64,000 nucleotides of DNA, from assembly GCA_025056565.1 (NCBI GenBank), contig JANWWA010000015.1:8948-72947 (forward strand), written 5' to 3'. Made by a program: the position numbers and the translations under genes. The notes beneath the pieces are model-generated. The model was not told the origin of the DNA. It did not search any database and saw nothing but the letters and a program-made list of their open reading frames with translations. This DNA is from Chloroherpetonaceae bacterium (GTDB taxonomy: Bacteria; Bacteroidota; Chlorobiia; Chlorobiales; Thermochlorobacteraceae). Within the stretch, counting starts at the first letter, position 1, and each line of letters opens with the position of its first letter. Shown piece after piece: positions 34,719-43,903 of this stretch.

Positions 34719-34963
34719 TTTCGTTGGATTTTTAGTTAGAAAATTGAGCGGTGAAACAAATTGATGTGCACATTTGCACTAAGGCACTTACCGTTATGGG
34801 CATCTTGCAATTTGATGCTAGTTTTTTTGTATGCCAACTCCCTAAGTTGGGAGCGTTGTGGTCAATTTATGCAATTCCGACTTGATGCAGCTGCAATTTG
34901 TCAGTAACTTTACCACAGCACTCACTGAGGTGCATTCAACCTGCAAACTTTGCTTAGCGCACT

Positions 34964-37273
34964 ATGACACGTTCCTCACCCGTCCTACGGCGCCCTAACT
35001 TATTGCGGAAAAACACTTACCATCTTTTCCAAATATGCTTTGCTGTGCTGGTTGGTCTTTTTTTGCTTCTGTCACCCCTTGCTGTTGCAGCGTGGTCAAT
35101 CAGCTACCCACCCGCCACGCAGACTTTGCCCACCGACAGCCTGACCGTCGCTACACTATGTGACCTTGCGGAGGAATACCGCACTCACAATGCCGATAGC
35201 GCCCACCACTTCATTCAGCAAGCTGCCGCCATAGCCGAGAAACTTGGCTCAAAGTCTCTTCTACTTCGGATTTTCAAAGTGAAAGGCGACCTTGCTCGAG
35301 ATCAAGGTTCACACGCCGACGCTATTTCGCTCTATAACCACGCACTCAGTCTTGCAAAGGAAATTCGCGACACTGCCAAGCTTGCTATTCTCTACAACAA
35401 CCTTGCCCTTGTCTATTCACGACTCAGTGAGTATCCCACAGCACTTGACTACCACTTCCAGTCACTCAGAATCAAAGAACAGCGCAAGGATACATTAGGT
35501 ATTGCTAATTCGCTCTCCAACATTGGCTTGATTTACAAAAAGCAGGGCGAATATACTGAGGCACTCCGCATGTATGACAGTGCGCGCCGCATTTTTCAAG
35601 CGCTCGGTCATTTGCGCGGTCTTTCCGCCGTATTCAATAACATTGGCGCAATCTATCGCTTGCAAGAGCAATATGACTCGGCTCTCTTTTACTACACCCG
35701 CTCGCTGGAGTTCGAGCGTCAAAGTGCCAAGTATCCGGATATAGCCACAAACTTAGTGAATATAGCCGATGTCTATCTTCAGACAAACCACCTTTCAGAC
35801 GCAAGGCGCTCTGCTGAAGAAGCGATTATGCTCTACCAGAAAGCCAATGACCGCAGTGGGCTAGTCACAGCACTCCGCACCTTGGGCGTGATTTTGAGCC
35901 GTGAGGGTCGCTCCAAAGATGCTGTGAAGATGCTCCAGCGCAGCATTGAAATTGCCCAGTCCATTTCAGAGCCAGAGGAAGCCTGCGACTCTTACCATGA
36001 ACTTGCTGCAATCTATGCTCGCAATCAAGACTATGAAAAAGCCCTTGATGCCTATAAAACATACCATGCCTTGTATGATACACTACTCAATTTGGAGAAA
36101 TCCAAAGCGCTCAATCGGCTAAAAACGCTCTATGAGACCGAGAAAAAAGAGCAGGAAATCCTGCGCTTGCAGCAAGAAAATAAGCTGCAAGAGTTAGAAC
36201 TTTCACGCGAGATGCTACTTAGGAATTCATTTCTTATCGTCTCTGTCTTAGCGGTCGTGCTATTAGGCGTTGCTTACCGAGCTTATCATATCACACAGAA
36301 ATCAGAGCAAGCTTTGCGTGAAAAGAACATTGCGCTAGCTGAGGCGCTGCAAACTGCTGAAGAGCAGCGCCGAATCGCCGAAGTGCAGCGCCAGGTCGCA
36401 GAGCAGCAACGCCGAATTGCCGAAGAACAGCGCCAGATTGCTGAAGAGCAGCGCCGAATCGCCGAAGAAGCCAGTCGTATCAAAACAGAGCTTCTTTCTA
36501 TTGCCGCACACGACCTCAAGAACCCTCTGCAATCCATCTCAGGCTTTGCGGAACTGTCACTTGAACAACTTCCATCTTTGGCGACAGTCGTGCAAGACCA
36601 AAATGCCAAACTCCGCACCATTGAGACTTTTCTTGAGAAAATCTATGCATCTTCGCAGCGCATGACAGAGCTTATTAGCAGTCTCTTGGAAACTGCTGCC
36701 TTAGAGGCAGGCAAAATTTCGCTCAACCTCCAGCACCACGATGTCAGCGCCCTGATGCAAGCGGTCGTAGATGAGTCTGAGGTGCGGGCCCAGCAAAAAT
36801 CGCAGCGGCTTTATGCAGAGCTTGCGCCTAATTGCTATGCGGCGATTGACCCCAGTCGAATGCGAGAAGTCTTTGAGAATCTGGTTTCAAATGCGATCAA
36901 GTATAGTCCTGAGGGCAAATCGATTTGGGTGAGTGTAAAGTGTCAACCCCTGACCACACTCCCCCCTGCGGTGATGCAAAGTTTTACCACACATACAAAT
37001 GGGGTCAGCGATTCAGCACCGAGTCAGCAGTCTGTCATCCTTATTGCGGTTAAGGACGAAGGGCAAGGGCTGACAGAGGACGATATGCGAAGGGTCTTTG
37101 GGAAATTTCAGCGTCTTTCGGCTCGCCCAACAGGTGGAGAAAGCTCAACGGGTTTAGGCCTATCAATTGTCAAATCACTTGTTGAGCTTCATGGTGGCAA
37201 GGTTTGGGTTGAGTCAGCTGGCAAGGACAAAGGCGCAACCTTTTTCGTTGCCCTGCCTGCCTCTGGAATGTAG
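34964..37273 (+). CDS. TPR-sensor histidine kinase
   Basis: A 769-residue membrane kinase. An N-terminal hydrophobic stretch (LFQICFAVLVGLFLLLSPLAVAAW) exports a sensor of about seven to eight TPR repeats (ALDYHFQSLRIKEQRKD, NIGLIYKKQGEYTEAL, and so on). A TM helix (FLIVSVLAVVLLGVAYRAY) is followed by a long coiled coil with a 7-residue RRIAEEQ repeat, then HisKA (LLSIAAHDLKNPLQS, His is the phospho site), and HATPase with N box FENLVSNAIKYSPEG and G boxes DEGQGLTEDD and [13 protein letters not shown]. No receiver domain. The kinase core closely resembles that of 54611-57898. Three bases separate its end from the convergent permease gene. Partner regulator unknown. Confidence 0.9.
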   Translation: MTRSSPVLRRPNLLRKNTYHLFQICFAVLVGLFLLLSPLAVAAWSISYPPATQTLPTDSLTVATLCDLAEEYRTHNADSAHHFIQQAAAIAEKLGSKSLLLRIFKVKGDLARDQGSHADAISLYNHALSLAKEIRDTAKLAILYNNLALVYSRLSEYPTALDYHFQSLRIKEQRKDTLGIANSLSNIGLIYKKQGEYTEALRMYDSARRIFQALGHLRGLSAVFNNIGAIYRLQEQYDSALFYYTRSLEFERQSAKYPDIATNLVNIADVYLQTNHLSDARRSAEEAIMLYQKANDRSGLVTALRTLGVILSREGRSKDAVKMLQRSIEIAQSISEPEEACDSYHELAAIYARNQDYEKALDAYKTYHALYDTLLNLEKSKALNRLKTLYETEKKEQEILRLQQENKLQELELSREMLLRNSFLIVSVLAVVLLGVAYRAYHITQKSEQALREKNIALAEALQTAEEQRRIAEVQRQVAEQQRRIAEEQRQIAEEQRRIAEEASRIKTELLSIAAHDLKNPLQSISGFAELSLEQLPSLATVVQDQNAKLRTIETFLEKIYASSQRMTELISSLLETAALEAGKISLNLQHHDVSALMQAVVDESEVRAQQKSQRLYAELAPNCYAAIDPSRMREVFENLVSNAIKYSPEGKSIWVSVKCQPLTTLPPAVMQSFTTHTNGVSDSAPSQQSVILIAVKDEGQGLTEDDMRRVFGKFQRLSARPTGGESSTGLGLSIVKSLVELHGGKVWVESAGKDKGATFFVALPASGM
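36359..36463 (+). repeat. Five 21-bp tandem repeats coding a coiled coil
   Basis: Five in-frame 21-base units start at 36359, 36380, 36401, 36422 and 36443; units 1 and 5 are identical and the others differ at a few positions. Each encodes one heptad like EEQRRIA, forming the helix between the TM segment and the HisKA domain. Confidence 0.9.
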
Positions 37274-37276
37274 CCA

Positions 37277-38518
37277 CTACTCAAACCGCAAGGCTTCAAT
37301 GGGGTCGAGCGAAGCGGCTTTCAGTGCAGGGAAAAAGCCGAAGCTAATGCCAATTAGTGAACAGACAACCAGTCCAATGATAGCCCAATCCCAAGGGAAG
37401 ATGGCATTGGCGCTTAGCATCGCTGCTCCCAAGTTACCGCCTATCACACCTAAGAGAATCCCTATCAGACCGCCGATTTCAGACAGAATGACTGCCTCAA
37501 TTAGGAACTGCATCAAGATATTGCGTTTCTTTGCCCCTACAGACTTGCGTATGCCAATTTCTTTTGTGCGCTCCGTTACAGAGACCAGCATAATGTTCAT
37601 AATTCCAATGCCTGCTGTGATCAGCGCAATGAAGCTAATGATGAACGCGCCAACCTTCACCACACCTGCAATTTGGTCAAAGGTGTTGATGAGCGAATCG
37701 TTGGAGTAGATTTCAAAATCGTTTTCTTCATCAGCCTCTAAGCCACGCACCACACGCATTGCGCCTATAGCTTTGTCTATTGTTTGCTCAAACTCTGCCT
37801 GCGACTTTGCTTGAATGGCGACATTGATTGTGCGGTTATACTTGCCGTAGTCAATGAAGTAGCGTGTAATTGGAATTAGAGCAAGGTTATCGTTATTGTT
37901 GCCAAACGACCCTCCTTTTACTGCCAGCACTCCCACCACGCGGTAGGTCTTTCCGCCGACTTTGATGAGCTTATCTAATGGGTCATCAAATTCATTTGGA
38001 AAGAGCCGCCTCTTGAGGTCTTGCCCAATTACGACAACACTGCGTGCAAATTCGACATCTTCATCGTTGAGATTTCGTCCTGACTCAATGCTATGCTGAT
38101 TGACTACGAGAAAATCTTTGTTGGTGCCGACAATGGAAATGTTAGGGTTCGTTTTGTAACCGCCATAGACGCCCTGCTTGCCGTTGTTGAAAATTTTGGG
38201 GCAGAAGGCAGCATACTGCCCTTGCAAGAGCTTCTCGAGGCGCTGCACATCATCGTAGGTAATGTCGCGCCGATTGGCATATTTGTCACTTACACTGCCG
38301 CCGAAGATTTGAATGGAGGGATACTTTGCAATCTGAAAAGTGTTGGAGCCTAAGAAGGCCAGGCCGTCTTCAATTGCTCTTTGCAGCGCCCCTACAATGG
38401 TCATTACTCCAATCACGCTGAAGACCCCCACCGTAATGCCAAACATCGTCAGCCCTGAGCGCAACTTATTTGCACCCAGTGAATGGAGCGCCATTGAAAG
38501 AATTTCCGTAAAACGCAT
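37277..38518 (-). CDS. MacB-type ABC permease (FtsX-like), second of pair
   Basis: A 413-residue inner-membrane subunit: N-terminal TM (LRSGLTMFGITVGVFSVIGVM), a large periplasmic MacB-PCD domain (about residues 45-280) and three C-terminal TM helices with TERTKEIGIRKSVGAKKRNILMQF between them, the coupling loop of FtsX-family permeases. The end DPIEALRFE is typical. ABC partner ATPase is encoded at 40116. Two permease genes in a row suggest a heterodimer instead of the usual MacB homodimer with fused ATPase. The gap to the upstream permease is 30 bases. Last gene of the operon running from 43739. Confidence 0.9.
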   Translation of the reverse strand: MRFTEILSMALHSLGANKLRSGLTMFGITVGVFSVIGVMTIVGALQRAIEDGLAFLGSNTFQIAKYPSIQIFGGSVSDKYANRRDITYDDVQRLEKLLQGQYAAFCPKIFNNGKQGVYGGYKTNPNISIVGTNKDFLVVNQHSIESGRNLNDEDVEFARSVVVIGQDLKRRLFPNEFDDPLDKLIKVGGKTYRVVGVLAVKGGSFGNNNDNLALIPITRYFIDYGKYNRTINVAIQAKSQAEFEQTIDKAIGAMRVVRGLEADEENDFEIYSNDSLINTFDQIAGVVKVGAFIISFIALITAGIGIMNIMLVSVTERTKEIGIRKSVGAKKRNILMQFLIEAVILSEIGGLIGILLGVIGGNLGAAMLSANAIFPWDWAIIGLVVCSLIGISFGFFPALKAASLDPIEALRFE

Positions 38519-38548
38519 CGTCTGGTGCAGTTAAAGTTACGATGGTTG

Positions 38549-39799
38549 CTACTCATAGCGAAGTGCCACAACTGGGTCAAGCTTTGACGCCGAATATGCA
38601 GGTGCAAAGCCCGAGAAAATACCTGTTAGCACGGAGACGACTAGCCCAATTAGCACTAAATCAGGCGAGAAACTGACAGGAAAGTCAGGCGCCACAACTC
38701 CAATCAACATACTGAGACTGTATGCCAAGATAAGTCCAATTACGCCACCTACAACGCAAATAGAGACTGCTTCAATCAGAAATTGCATCAGAATTGTGCG
38801 GCGGCGTGCACCTAAGGCTTTGCGTGTGCCAATTTCTCGAGTGCGCTCCTTGACACTTACAAACGTGATGTTCATAATGCCAATTGCGCCGACAAAGAGC
38901 GACAGCCCCGTAATGAACAGCCCCGCCAGCGCAATACCTGACTTGATTGGGTCAATGGTGCTTTTGAAGGCTTCTTGCTCGTTGATGCTAAAATCATCTT
39001 TCTGGTCAGGCAGGAGTCCACGCACGCGCCGCATTATGCTAGCGAGTTCTTCCTTGGCTTCAGCGGCACGGTTCTTGTCCTTGATTTTAATGGCTAAGCG
39101 GTCGTTAGGGGTTACACCAAAGTATTTTTTGGAAAAGCCAATTGGCACGATGATTTGCGAATCAAAACTAAATAGCCCTAAAAACTTGCCTTGCTTTGCT
39201 AATACACCAATAATTTTGGCTTGTGCATTGCCAATCTGAATAGTCTTATCAATTGGTGAGATATCTGGAAATAGAGCGTCCGCAATATCATAGCCAATGA
39301 CGCAAACGGGACGCCCTGTCAGCGACTCTGTGCTGCTAAAGAAGCGTCCTTCTGCTAAATCGATCTGCGAGACCAAAGGATATTCGTCAGTTGTGCCAAG
39401 AATAAATACGCCTTGCACTTGATTTTCACCAAACTTGGCATTCTTGATGTGCACATTCTGCGGCACAGCCGTAACCAGCTCTGTCTGGCGTGTGCGCTCA
39501 ATGATGCGGTTGATTTCATCGGCGTATTCAATCTTGATGGGGCGACGGTTACGATAATTCCACCAGTCGTCAACATTAGCCCACGGCCACTTTTGCACAT
39601 AGAGCACATCGTAGCCAATGATTGCAAGGCTATTGTCAAAACCTCGGTCAATTCCTTTGATAGCGGTGCCCATTAGCGTTACGGCAAGAATGCCGATGAT
39701 GACGCCTAACGCCGTCAAAACTGAGCGCAGCTTATTTGCCATAATTTGGTCGTAGGCTATCTTCACACTTTCGGAGAACTCATACCAAAATCGCCGCAT
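38549..39799 (-). CDS. MacB-type ABC permease (FtsX-like), first of pair
   Basis: A 416-residue protein with the same plan as its neighbour: N-terminal TM after IMANKLRSVLTALGVIIG, periplasmic MacB-PCD domain, three C-terminal TM helices and coupling loop KERTREIGTRKALGARRRTILMQF, end DPVVALRYE. The periplasmic part differs strongly from that of 37277-38518, so the two are paralogues and not a recent duplicate. Start ATG at 39799. The 316 bases between it and the upstream ATPase gene contain a decayed gene remnant. Confidence 0.9.
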   Translation of the reverse strand: MRRFWYEFSESVKIAYDQIMANKLRSVLTALGVIIGILAVTLMGTAIKGIDRGFDNSLAIIGYDVLYVQKWPWANVDDWWNYRNRRPIKIEYADEINRIIERTRQTELVTAVPQNVHIKNAKFGENQVQGVFILGTTDEYPLVSQIDLAEGRFFSSTESLTGRPVCVIGYDIADALFPDISPIDKTIQIGNAQAKIIGVLAKQGKFLGLFSFDSQIIVPIGFSKKYFGVTPNDRLAIKIKDKNRAAEAKEELASIMRRVRGLLPDQKDDFSINEQEAFKSTIDPIKSGIALAGLFITGLSLFVGAIGIMNITFVSVKERTREIGTRKALGARRRTILMQFLIEAVSICVVGGVIGLILAYSLSMLIGVVAPDFPVSFSPDLVLIGLVVSVLTGIFSGFAPAYSASKLDPVVALRYE

Positions 39800-39836
39800 C
39801 TTTTGTCCATGGAATGTTATGTTGAACTGACTTTTT

Positions 39837-40115
39837 TTATTCTAAGGGCACACCCAACCGCTCCGCAATAACCTCGTCGGGTAACCCTAACTCGCGAAAG
39901 AGTGGCACTGTTTGCTAGAAGCGCACGCGCTCAATAAAATCTAGTCGCTCGGGCGCACGTTCAATCAAACTTTTTGCTGCTTTAACGACAGTCGACTCAG
40001 GCTCCAATGCCAGTTTGAAAATTCATACCTTGCTGTCCAGCTGCTCCAAACTGGGTAGCTCGTCTGGCACTTCCTGAAGCCACAAGTATGCAAGTTTATC
40101 GGTCTTCAAAAGCCG
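39837..40115 (-). pseudogene. Decayed gene remnant with two internal stops, inside the efflux operon
   Basis: One minus-strand frame reads as sensible protein for 92 codons but is broken by TGA at 40025-40023 and TAG at 39917-39915, ending in TAA at 39839-39837. Segments such as TDKLAYLWLQEVPDELPSLE, ALEPESTVVKAAKSLIER and LFRELGLPDEVIAERLGVP have protein-like composition, with helical LPDEVIAERLGV at the end. I do not recognise the family. The frame is continuous with the reading frame of the upstream ATPase gene through its stop at 40116-40118, and there is no start codon of its own, so the 5' part was lost or replaced by the ATPase end. Base changes at single codons would restore it. Nothing else is seen in the 316-base gap 39800-40115. 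Confidence 0.6.
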
Positions 40116-40862
40116 CTACACTTTGGCAAACTCTATTTCATCAATCAGTCGGTCGCTTTCAATGAGTCCATCACGCAATCGCACGATGCGGCGTGCATGC
40201 CGTGCAATGTCTTCTTCGTGTGTAACCACCACAATCGTATTGCCACGCTGATAGAGTTCTTCAAAGACGTTCATAATGTCCATGCTGGTCTTCGTGTCCA
40301 GATTTCCTGTCGGCTCATCGGCGAGGATAATAGATGGATTATTGACCAGTGCCCGTGCAATGGCAACGCGCTGACGCTGTCCGCCTGAAAGTTCATTTGG
40401 CTTGTGATACATTCGGTCTGCTAGACCAACGCTTTCCAGTGCTGCGATTGCACGCGCGCGTCGCTCTTCGGCAGGAACACCTGCATAAATCAGTGGCAGT
40501 TCTACATTTTGCAGCGCGTTGCTGCGTGGCAGTAGGTTGAAGGTCTGAAAGACAAAGCCAATCTCCTTGTTTCGAATCTCAGCCAGTTCATCATCGTCCA
40601 TTGATGCCACATCCTTGCCGTTAAACTCATATCGCCCTGAGGTTGGTGTGTCCAAGCAGCCTAAGAGATTCATCATTGTAGATTTGCCCGAACCAGACGG
40701 CCCCATAATTGCGACATACTCATTGCGGTAAATGGAGAGCGAAACGCCCCGCAAAGCGCGGATAATCTCTGCGCCCATTCTGTATTCCTTCGTTACGTTC
40801 TCAATGCGAATCACCAAATGACCTTTCGGGCGCACCGTGCGGTCAAAACGATGTTTTCCCAT
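40116..40862 (-). CDS. MacB/LolD-type ABC ATPase
   Basis: A 248-residue ATP-binding subunit for the two permeases downstream. Walker [11 protein letters not shown]-loop VFQTFNLL, signature [15 protein letters not shown], Walker B with ADEPTGNLD and H-loop [17 protein letters not shown] is the mark of the LolD/MacB/FtsE group that drives mechanotransmission-type export. ATG at 40862 is supported by a GGAGGG six bases upstream. The last residues after [10 protein letters not shown] (about ten) extend beyond the usual LolD end and read in frame into the remnant at 39837-40115, so they may derive from it. Preceded by the adaptor gene 60 bases upstream. Confidence 0.92.
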   Translation of the reverse strand: MGKHRFDRTVRPKGHLVIRIENVTKEYRMGAEIIRALRGVSLSIYRNEYVAIMGPSGSGKSTMMNLLGCLDTPTSGRYEFNGKDVASMDDDELAEIRNKEIGFVFQTFNLLPRSNALQNVELPLIYAGVPAEERRARAIAALESVGLADRMYHKPNELSGGQRQRVAIARALVNNPSIILADEPTGNLDTKTSMDIMNVFEELYQRGNTIVVVTHEEDIARHARRIVRLRDGLIESDRLIDEIEFAKV

Positions 40863-40922
40863 TTGTGTCCCTCCAAATGTGCATTAGCATTGCAAAGAGC
40901 AGTAGGCGCAAACCGTCCCAGC

Positions 40923-42320
40923 TCACGGCGACCTTTTGCCTTTAAAGTCGCTCTCGAGCACCACTCTCGAACTGTCTTTTAGCTCGCGGCTAATCGCTCG
41001 ATAGCTGCCTGAGACGACTTCATCGCCAACCTTGATGTCGCCTTTCTTGATTTGAATGTAGGCATTGTCTGCAATCCCTGTCTCGACTGGCACCATTCGC
41101 ACAAGGTCGCCTTTCTTTACAAAGACCACACGCAAGAGCTTTGCACGGTCTGCTTTTTCCTGCTGCTGACGCATTTTTTCATTGATAAGTTCTGCGCTCC
41201 CATCGGTTTGCCGAAGTTGTTCTTCACGTTTGCGGGCTAATTCATCGGCAGTCATACCACTTTCTGCGGCACGCACGGTTACGCTTTGAATCGGCACAGC
41301 TAGCACATCTTTTGCCGTAAAGGTTTCAATGTCGGCATTGCCACTCATTCCTGGGCGCAACAATCCATTGTGGTCAAGGATTCGAATCTTTACTTCAAAG
41401 TTGGTGATTTCTTCTTGCGTGCCTAAGCCTTTGGTTTTGGCTGCATTTGCAATCTCGCGCACAATGCCTGTGAATTTTCGGTTTGGATAGGCGTCAATTG
41501 TGATGCGCGCTGTATCACCCAGTTTGACATTGACAATGTCATTTTCATTGACGTCGACACGAATTTCCATGGTGCTCAGGTCGGCTACGCGTAAAATCTC
41601 TGTGCCGGCCATCTGAATTGAGCCGACCACGCGCTCACCTAGTTTAGCTGACAGCACAGTAACGGTGCCATTGATGGGCGAGGTAACCACTGTGCGTGAC
41701 AGCTGCTCACGCGCTTGCTTCAACTGGCTTTCTAAGCGTTGCACGTCGTAGAGCGCTGCTTCTGCGTTTGCTTTGGCTACTTCGGCGCTGGTTTTCGCTG
41801 CAAGATACTCTGTCTCCGAGATGAGTTTCTGCTTAAAGAGCTGCTCAGCACGGCGATATTCTTCGGCGGTGCGCAGTTCTTCTGCTTTGGCGCGAAGGCT
41901 TGCCGCTTTGGCTGCGCTCAGTGCCGCTTGTGCCTGCTCGACCTGCGTGCGTGTCAGTTGCGGGTTAATCTTGAAGAGCAATTGCCCTCGCTTCACGACA
42001 TCTCCTTCCTTGACTGGCAATTCTACAATCTCACCGCTGACTTCGGGCGAGAGTTTTACTTCGGTTTCAGGGTAGACTTTTCCGGTTGCCGTTACAACTT
42101 GCGTGATGGTACGAATTGTGGCTTTTTCTACGCTAACGGGAATGGGCTTTGTGCCCTTTGGGCGCAAGGCAAACACAAGTGCAATCAGCAGCAGCGCTCC
42201 TCCCCCTATGCCAATCCATAGCCACCGCTGTTTTTTCTTGCGTGTGCTCTTCGGTACTGCTCGGGGCGACTGAGTTCCTGATTCCTTGACTGCCTCTGGC
42301 GAGATTGTTTCCGTTGCCAT
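40923..42320 (-). CDS. MacA-like periplasmic adaptor (HlyD family)
   Basis: A 465-residue membrane fusion protein. A Lys-rich cytoplasmic N-terminus, one TM (WLWIGIGGGALLLIALVFAL), lipoyl halves (EVKLSPEVSGEIVELPVKEG and VTSPINGTVTVLSAKLGERV) flanking a long alpha-hairpin (AQAALSAAKAASLRAKAEEL), then beta-barrel and membrane-proximal domains. A Gln/Lys-rich insertion near residue 370 (EKMRQQQEKADRAKLL) is unusual. It connects the ABC permeases with the TolC-like protein encoded just upstream (27 bases). Start ATG at 42320. Confidence 0.92.
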   Translation of the reverse strand: MATETISPEAVKESGTQSPRAVPKSTRKKKQRWLWIGIGGGALLLIALVFALRPKGTKPIPVSVEKATIRTITQVVTATGKVYPETEVKLSPEVSGEIVELPVKEGDVVKRGQLLFKINPQLTRTQVEQAQAALSAAKAASLRAKAEELRTAEEYRRAEQLFKQKLISETEYLAAKTSAEVAKANAEAALYDVQRLESQLKQAREQLSRTVVTSPINGTVTVLSAKLGERVVGSIQMAGTEILRVADLSTMEIRVDVNENDIVNVKLGDTARITIDAYPNRKFTGIVREIANAAKTKGLGTQEEITNFEVKIRILDHNGLLRPGMSGNADIETFTAKDVLAVPIQSVTVRAAESGMTADELARKREEQLRQTDGSAELINEKMRQQQEKADRAKLLRVVFVKKGDLVRMVPVETGIADNAYIQIKKGDIKVGDEVVSGSYRAISRELKDSSRVVLESDFKGKRSP

Positions 42321-42347
42321 ACGCTCATAGAGTTAGAGTTATGTGGA

Positions 42348-43739
42348 TTAAAGCCCGTCGATATCGACCGTGCCCAGAAAGTATTCCAAGACTTTTTTCT
42401 GGAAGGTAAAGTTGAACAGTGCTTGGGCTTGGTTGGACTGTGCTTGCACCAGTGCTGCTTGCGCTGCTGCGACTTCCACAAAGTTTGCTGAGCCCACTTC
42501 GTAGCGCTTTTGCACTGTCTCAAAAGCTTGCTGTGCCGCTAAGAGACCTTTGCGTGCGCTTTCCAGCTGTTGAATGGCTGCACGGTAATCGCCTAATGCT
42601 TGCCGCACTTCGGTGACAACGCGAATCTTTAGGTCTTCATACTGCAGCTCTTGGTTGCGATAGGCGATATAGGCTTGCTCCGCACGCAAGTTGGTGCTGA
42701 AGCGGTCGAAGAGTGTCCAGCTTAGCTGCACGCCAATGTTAAAACTCACTTGCTTGCCGAGTTGCTCAGCAATGCTAGGCAGAACAGGATTCGGCACTGC
42801 ATCACCATCAATAGTCTGACTGAAGACATTGAAGCCACTGGTGAAGAGGTTGAAGTTCAGGTTTACGGCTGGAAAGAAGGTGCTACGCGCTTGTGCCATC
42901 TGCCACGAGGCTGCCTCCAGATTTTCTTTTGCGGCTCTCAGGTCTGCCCGCTGCTCTTGGGCTGCGGCAATCAGCCGCGCTTCATTTTGATACTCTGCCC
43001 CGAGCAGTGCTGTATCAACGGGCGGCACTTCTAACACATAGTCCTTTGATGGGTCTAACCGAATCTGCCGAATCAGTGCTAGCTTGCTGTTGCGTAGTGT
43101 ATTCTCCGCTCGAATGACTGCCAGCTCATCAGCGGCTTTTTGCGACTCTTGCTGATAGAGGTCTGCAATTGCACGCGAGCCCAGCCGCGTTTGCTCTTGC
43201 AGTTGGCGCAAGCGCTCCTGCGAGACCTTCAAGTTTTCTTGTGCGATACGCAGCAGCTCTTGGTTGAGCAGCACCTGCAAGTAAGCCTGTGCCACGCTGA
43301 AGGCAATGTCCTGTTTAGCGCGTTTAAGTGTGTAGCCTGCCCCTTCACGAGCGTGAATCGCATTTTGCAGCGCTGCTTGGTCAGCCAGTCCATTAAAAAG
43401 GTTTAGTGAGGAGTTTAGGCTAAAGCCAATAGAGGTTGTGCGCTGACCAAATAGTGGGAAAATTACTTGACCGCCCGGCAAAGTAGTCGGGTTAATGCGT
43501 TGATTGAGATTGAATGGTGTGTAAGTTGTTCCAACGCTGACTGTCGGCAAAAATTGACCATAGGCTTGAAGCAGCTGTGCTCCTGTCAGTTCGTAATTGT
43601 TCTTTGCTTGCAGCGTAGCCACAGAGTTTTCAATCGCAAGACGCACCGCCTTCTCTAGCGAGAGCGTTTCTACAGCGGTCTGCGCAAACAGAGCAGGCGA
43701 CAAAAGTAGGCTTAGAGAGGCAAGTAGCAACTTTTTCAT
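42348..43739 (-). CDS. TolC-family outer-membrane efflux channel
   Basis: A 463-residue outer-membrane factor: signal peptide MKKLLLASLSLLLSPALFAQ, then two repeated structural halves typical of TolC (LSLEKAVRLAIENSVATLQAKN at the start; EQAYIAYRNQELQYEDLKI and the end YRAAIQQLESARKGLLAAQQ). It forms the exit duct for the MacAB-like pump encoded downstream, and as the only such gene in the window it may also serve the RND pump at 7243-11520. First gene of the efflux operon; its upstream 164 bases hold the operon promoter region but no clear consensus was found. Confidence 0.93.
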   Translation of the reverse strand: MKKLLLASLSLLLSPALFAQTAVETLSLEKAVRLAIENSVATLQAKNNYELTGAQLLQAYGQFLPTVSVGTTYTPFNLNQRINPTTLPGGQVIFPLFGQRTTSIGFSLNSSLNLFNGLADQAALQNAIHAREGAGYTLKRAKQDIAFSVAQAYLQVLLNQELLRIAQENLKVSQERLRQLQEQTRLGSRAIADLYQQESQKAADELAVIRAENTLRNSKLALIRQIRLDPSKDYVLEVPPVDTALLGAEYQNEARLIAAAQEQRADLRAAKENLEAASWQMAQARSTFFPAVNLNFNLFTSGFNVFSQTIDGDAVPNPVLPSIAEQLGKQVSFNIGVQLSWTLFDRFSTNLRAEQAYIAYRNQELQYEDLKIRVVTEVRQALGDYRAAIQQLESARKGLLAAQQAFETVQKRYEVGSANFVEVAAAQAALVQAQSNQAQALFNFTFQKKVLEYFLGTVDIDGL

Positions 43740-43903
43740 AAAGTTTGCCAGCGGTTAAGTTCTTCCTTTCAAGATAGGTTGATTGAAATCCCGTGCTGAA
43801 AATGTGCAAAATGTGCTTGCGATAACGTGGTGTGATAAACAGCACACACTAACGACACGTTTGCTCTAAGGTTTCAAGGTTTTTGCGGCTGTCCAAGTAG
43901 GGG

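Noticed and set aside
34838-34853. CTCCC-TAAGTT-GGGAG hairpin between the metalloprotease and TPR kinase genes
   Set aside because: Five-base stem in a divergent promoter gap, where a terminator is not expected; may be chance.
40023-40025. TGA in the remnant as a selenocysteine or readthrough codon
   Set aside because: A second in-frame stop (TAG) follows, there is no start codon, and no selenoprotein family is recognised; decay is simpler.
41739-42221. 160-codon plus-strand open frame opposite the MacA-like gene
   Set aside because: Antisense shadow of a well-supported gene; Cys/Phe-rich random composition and no family motif.
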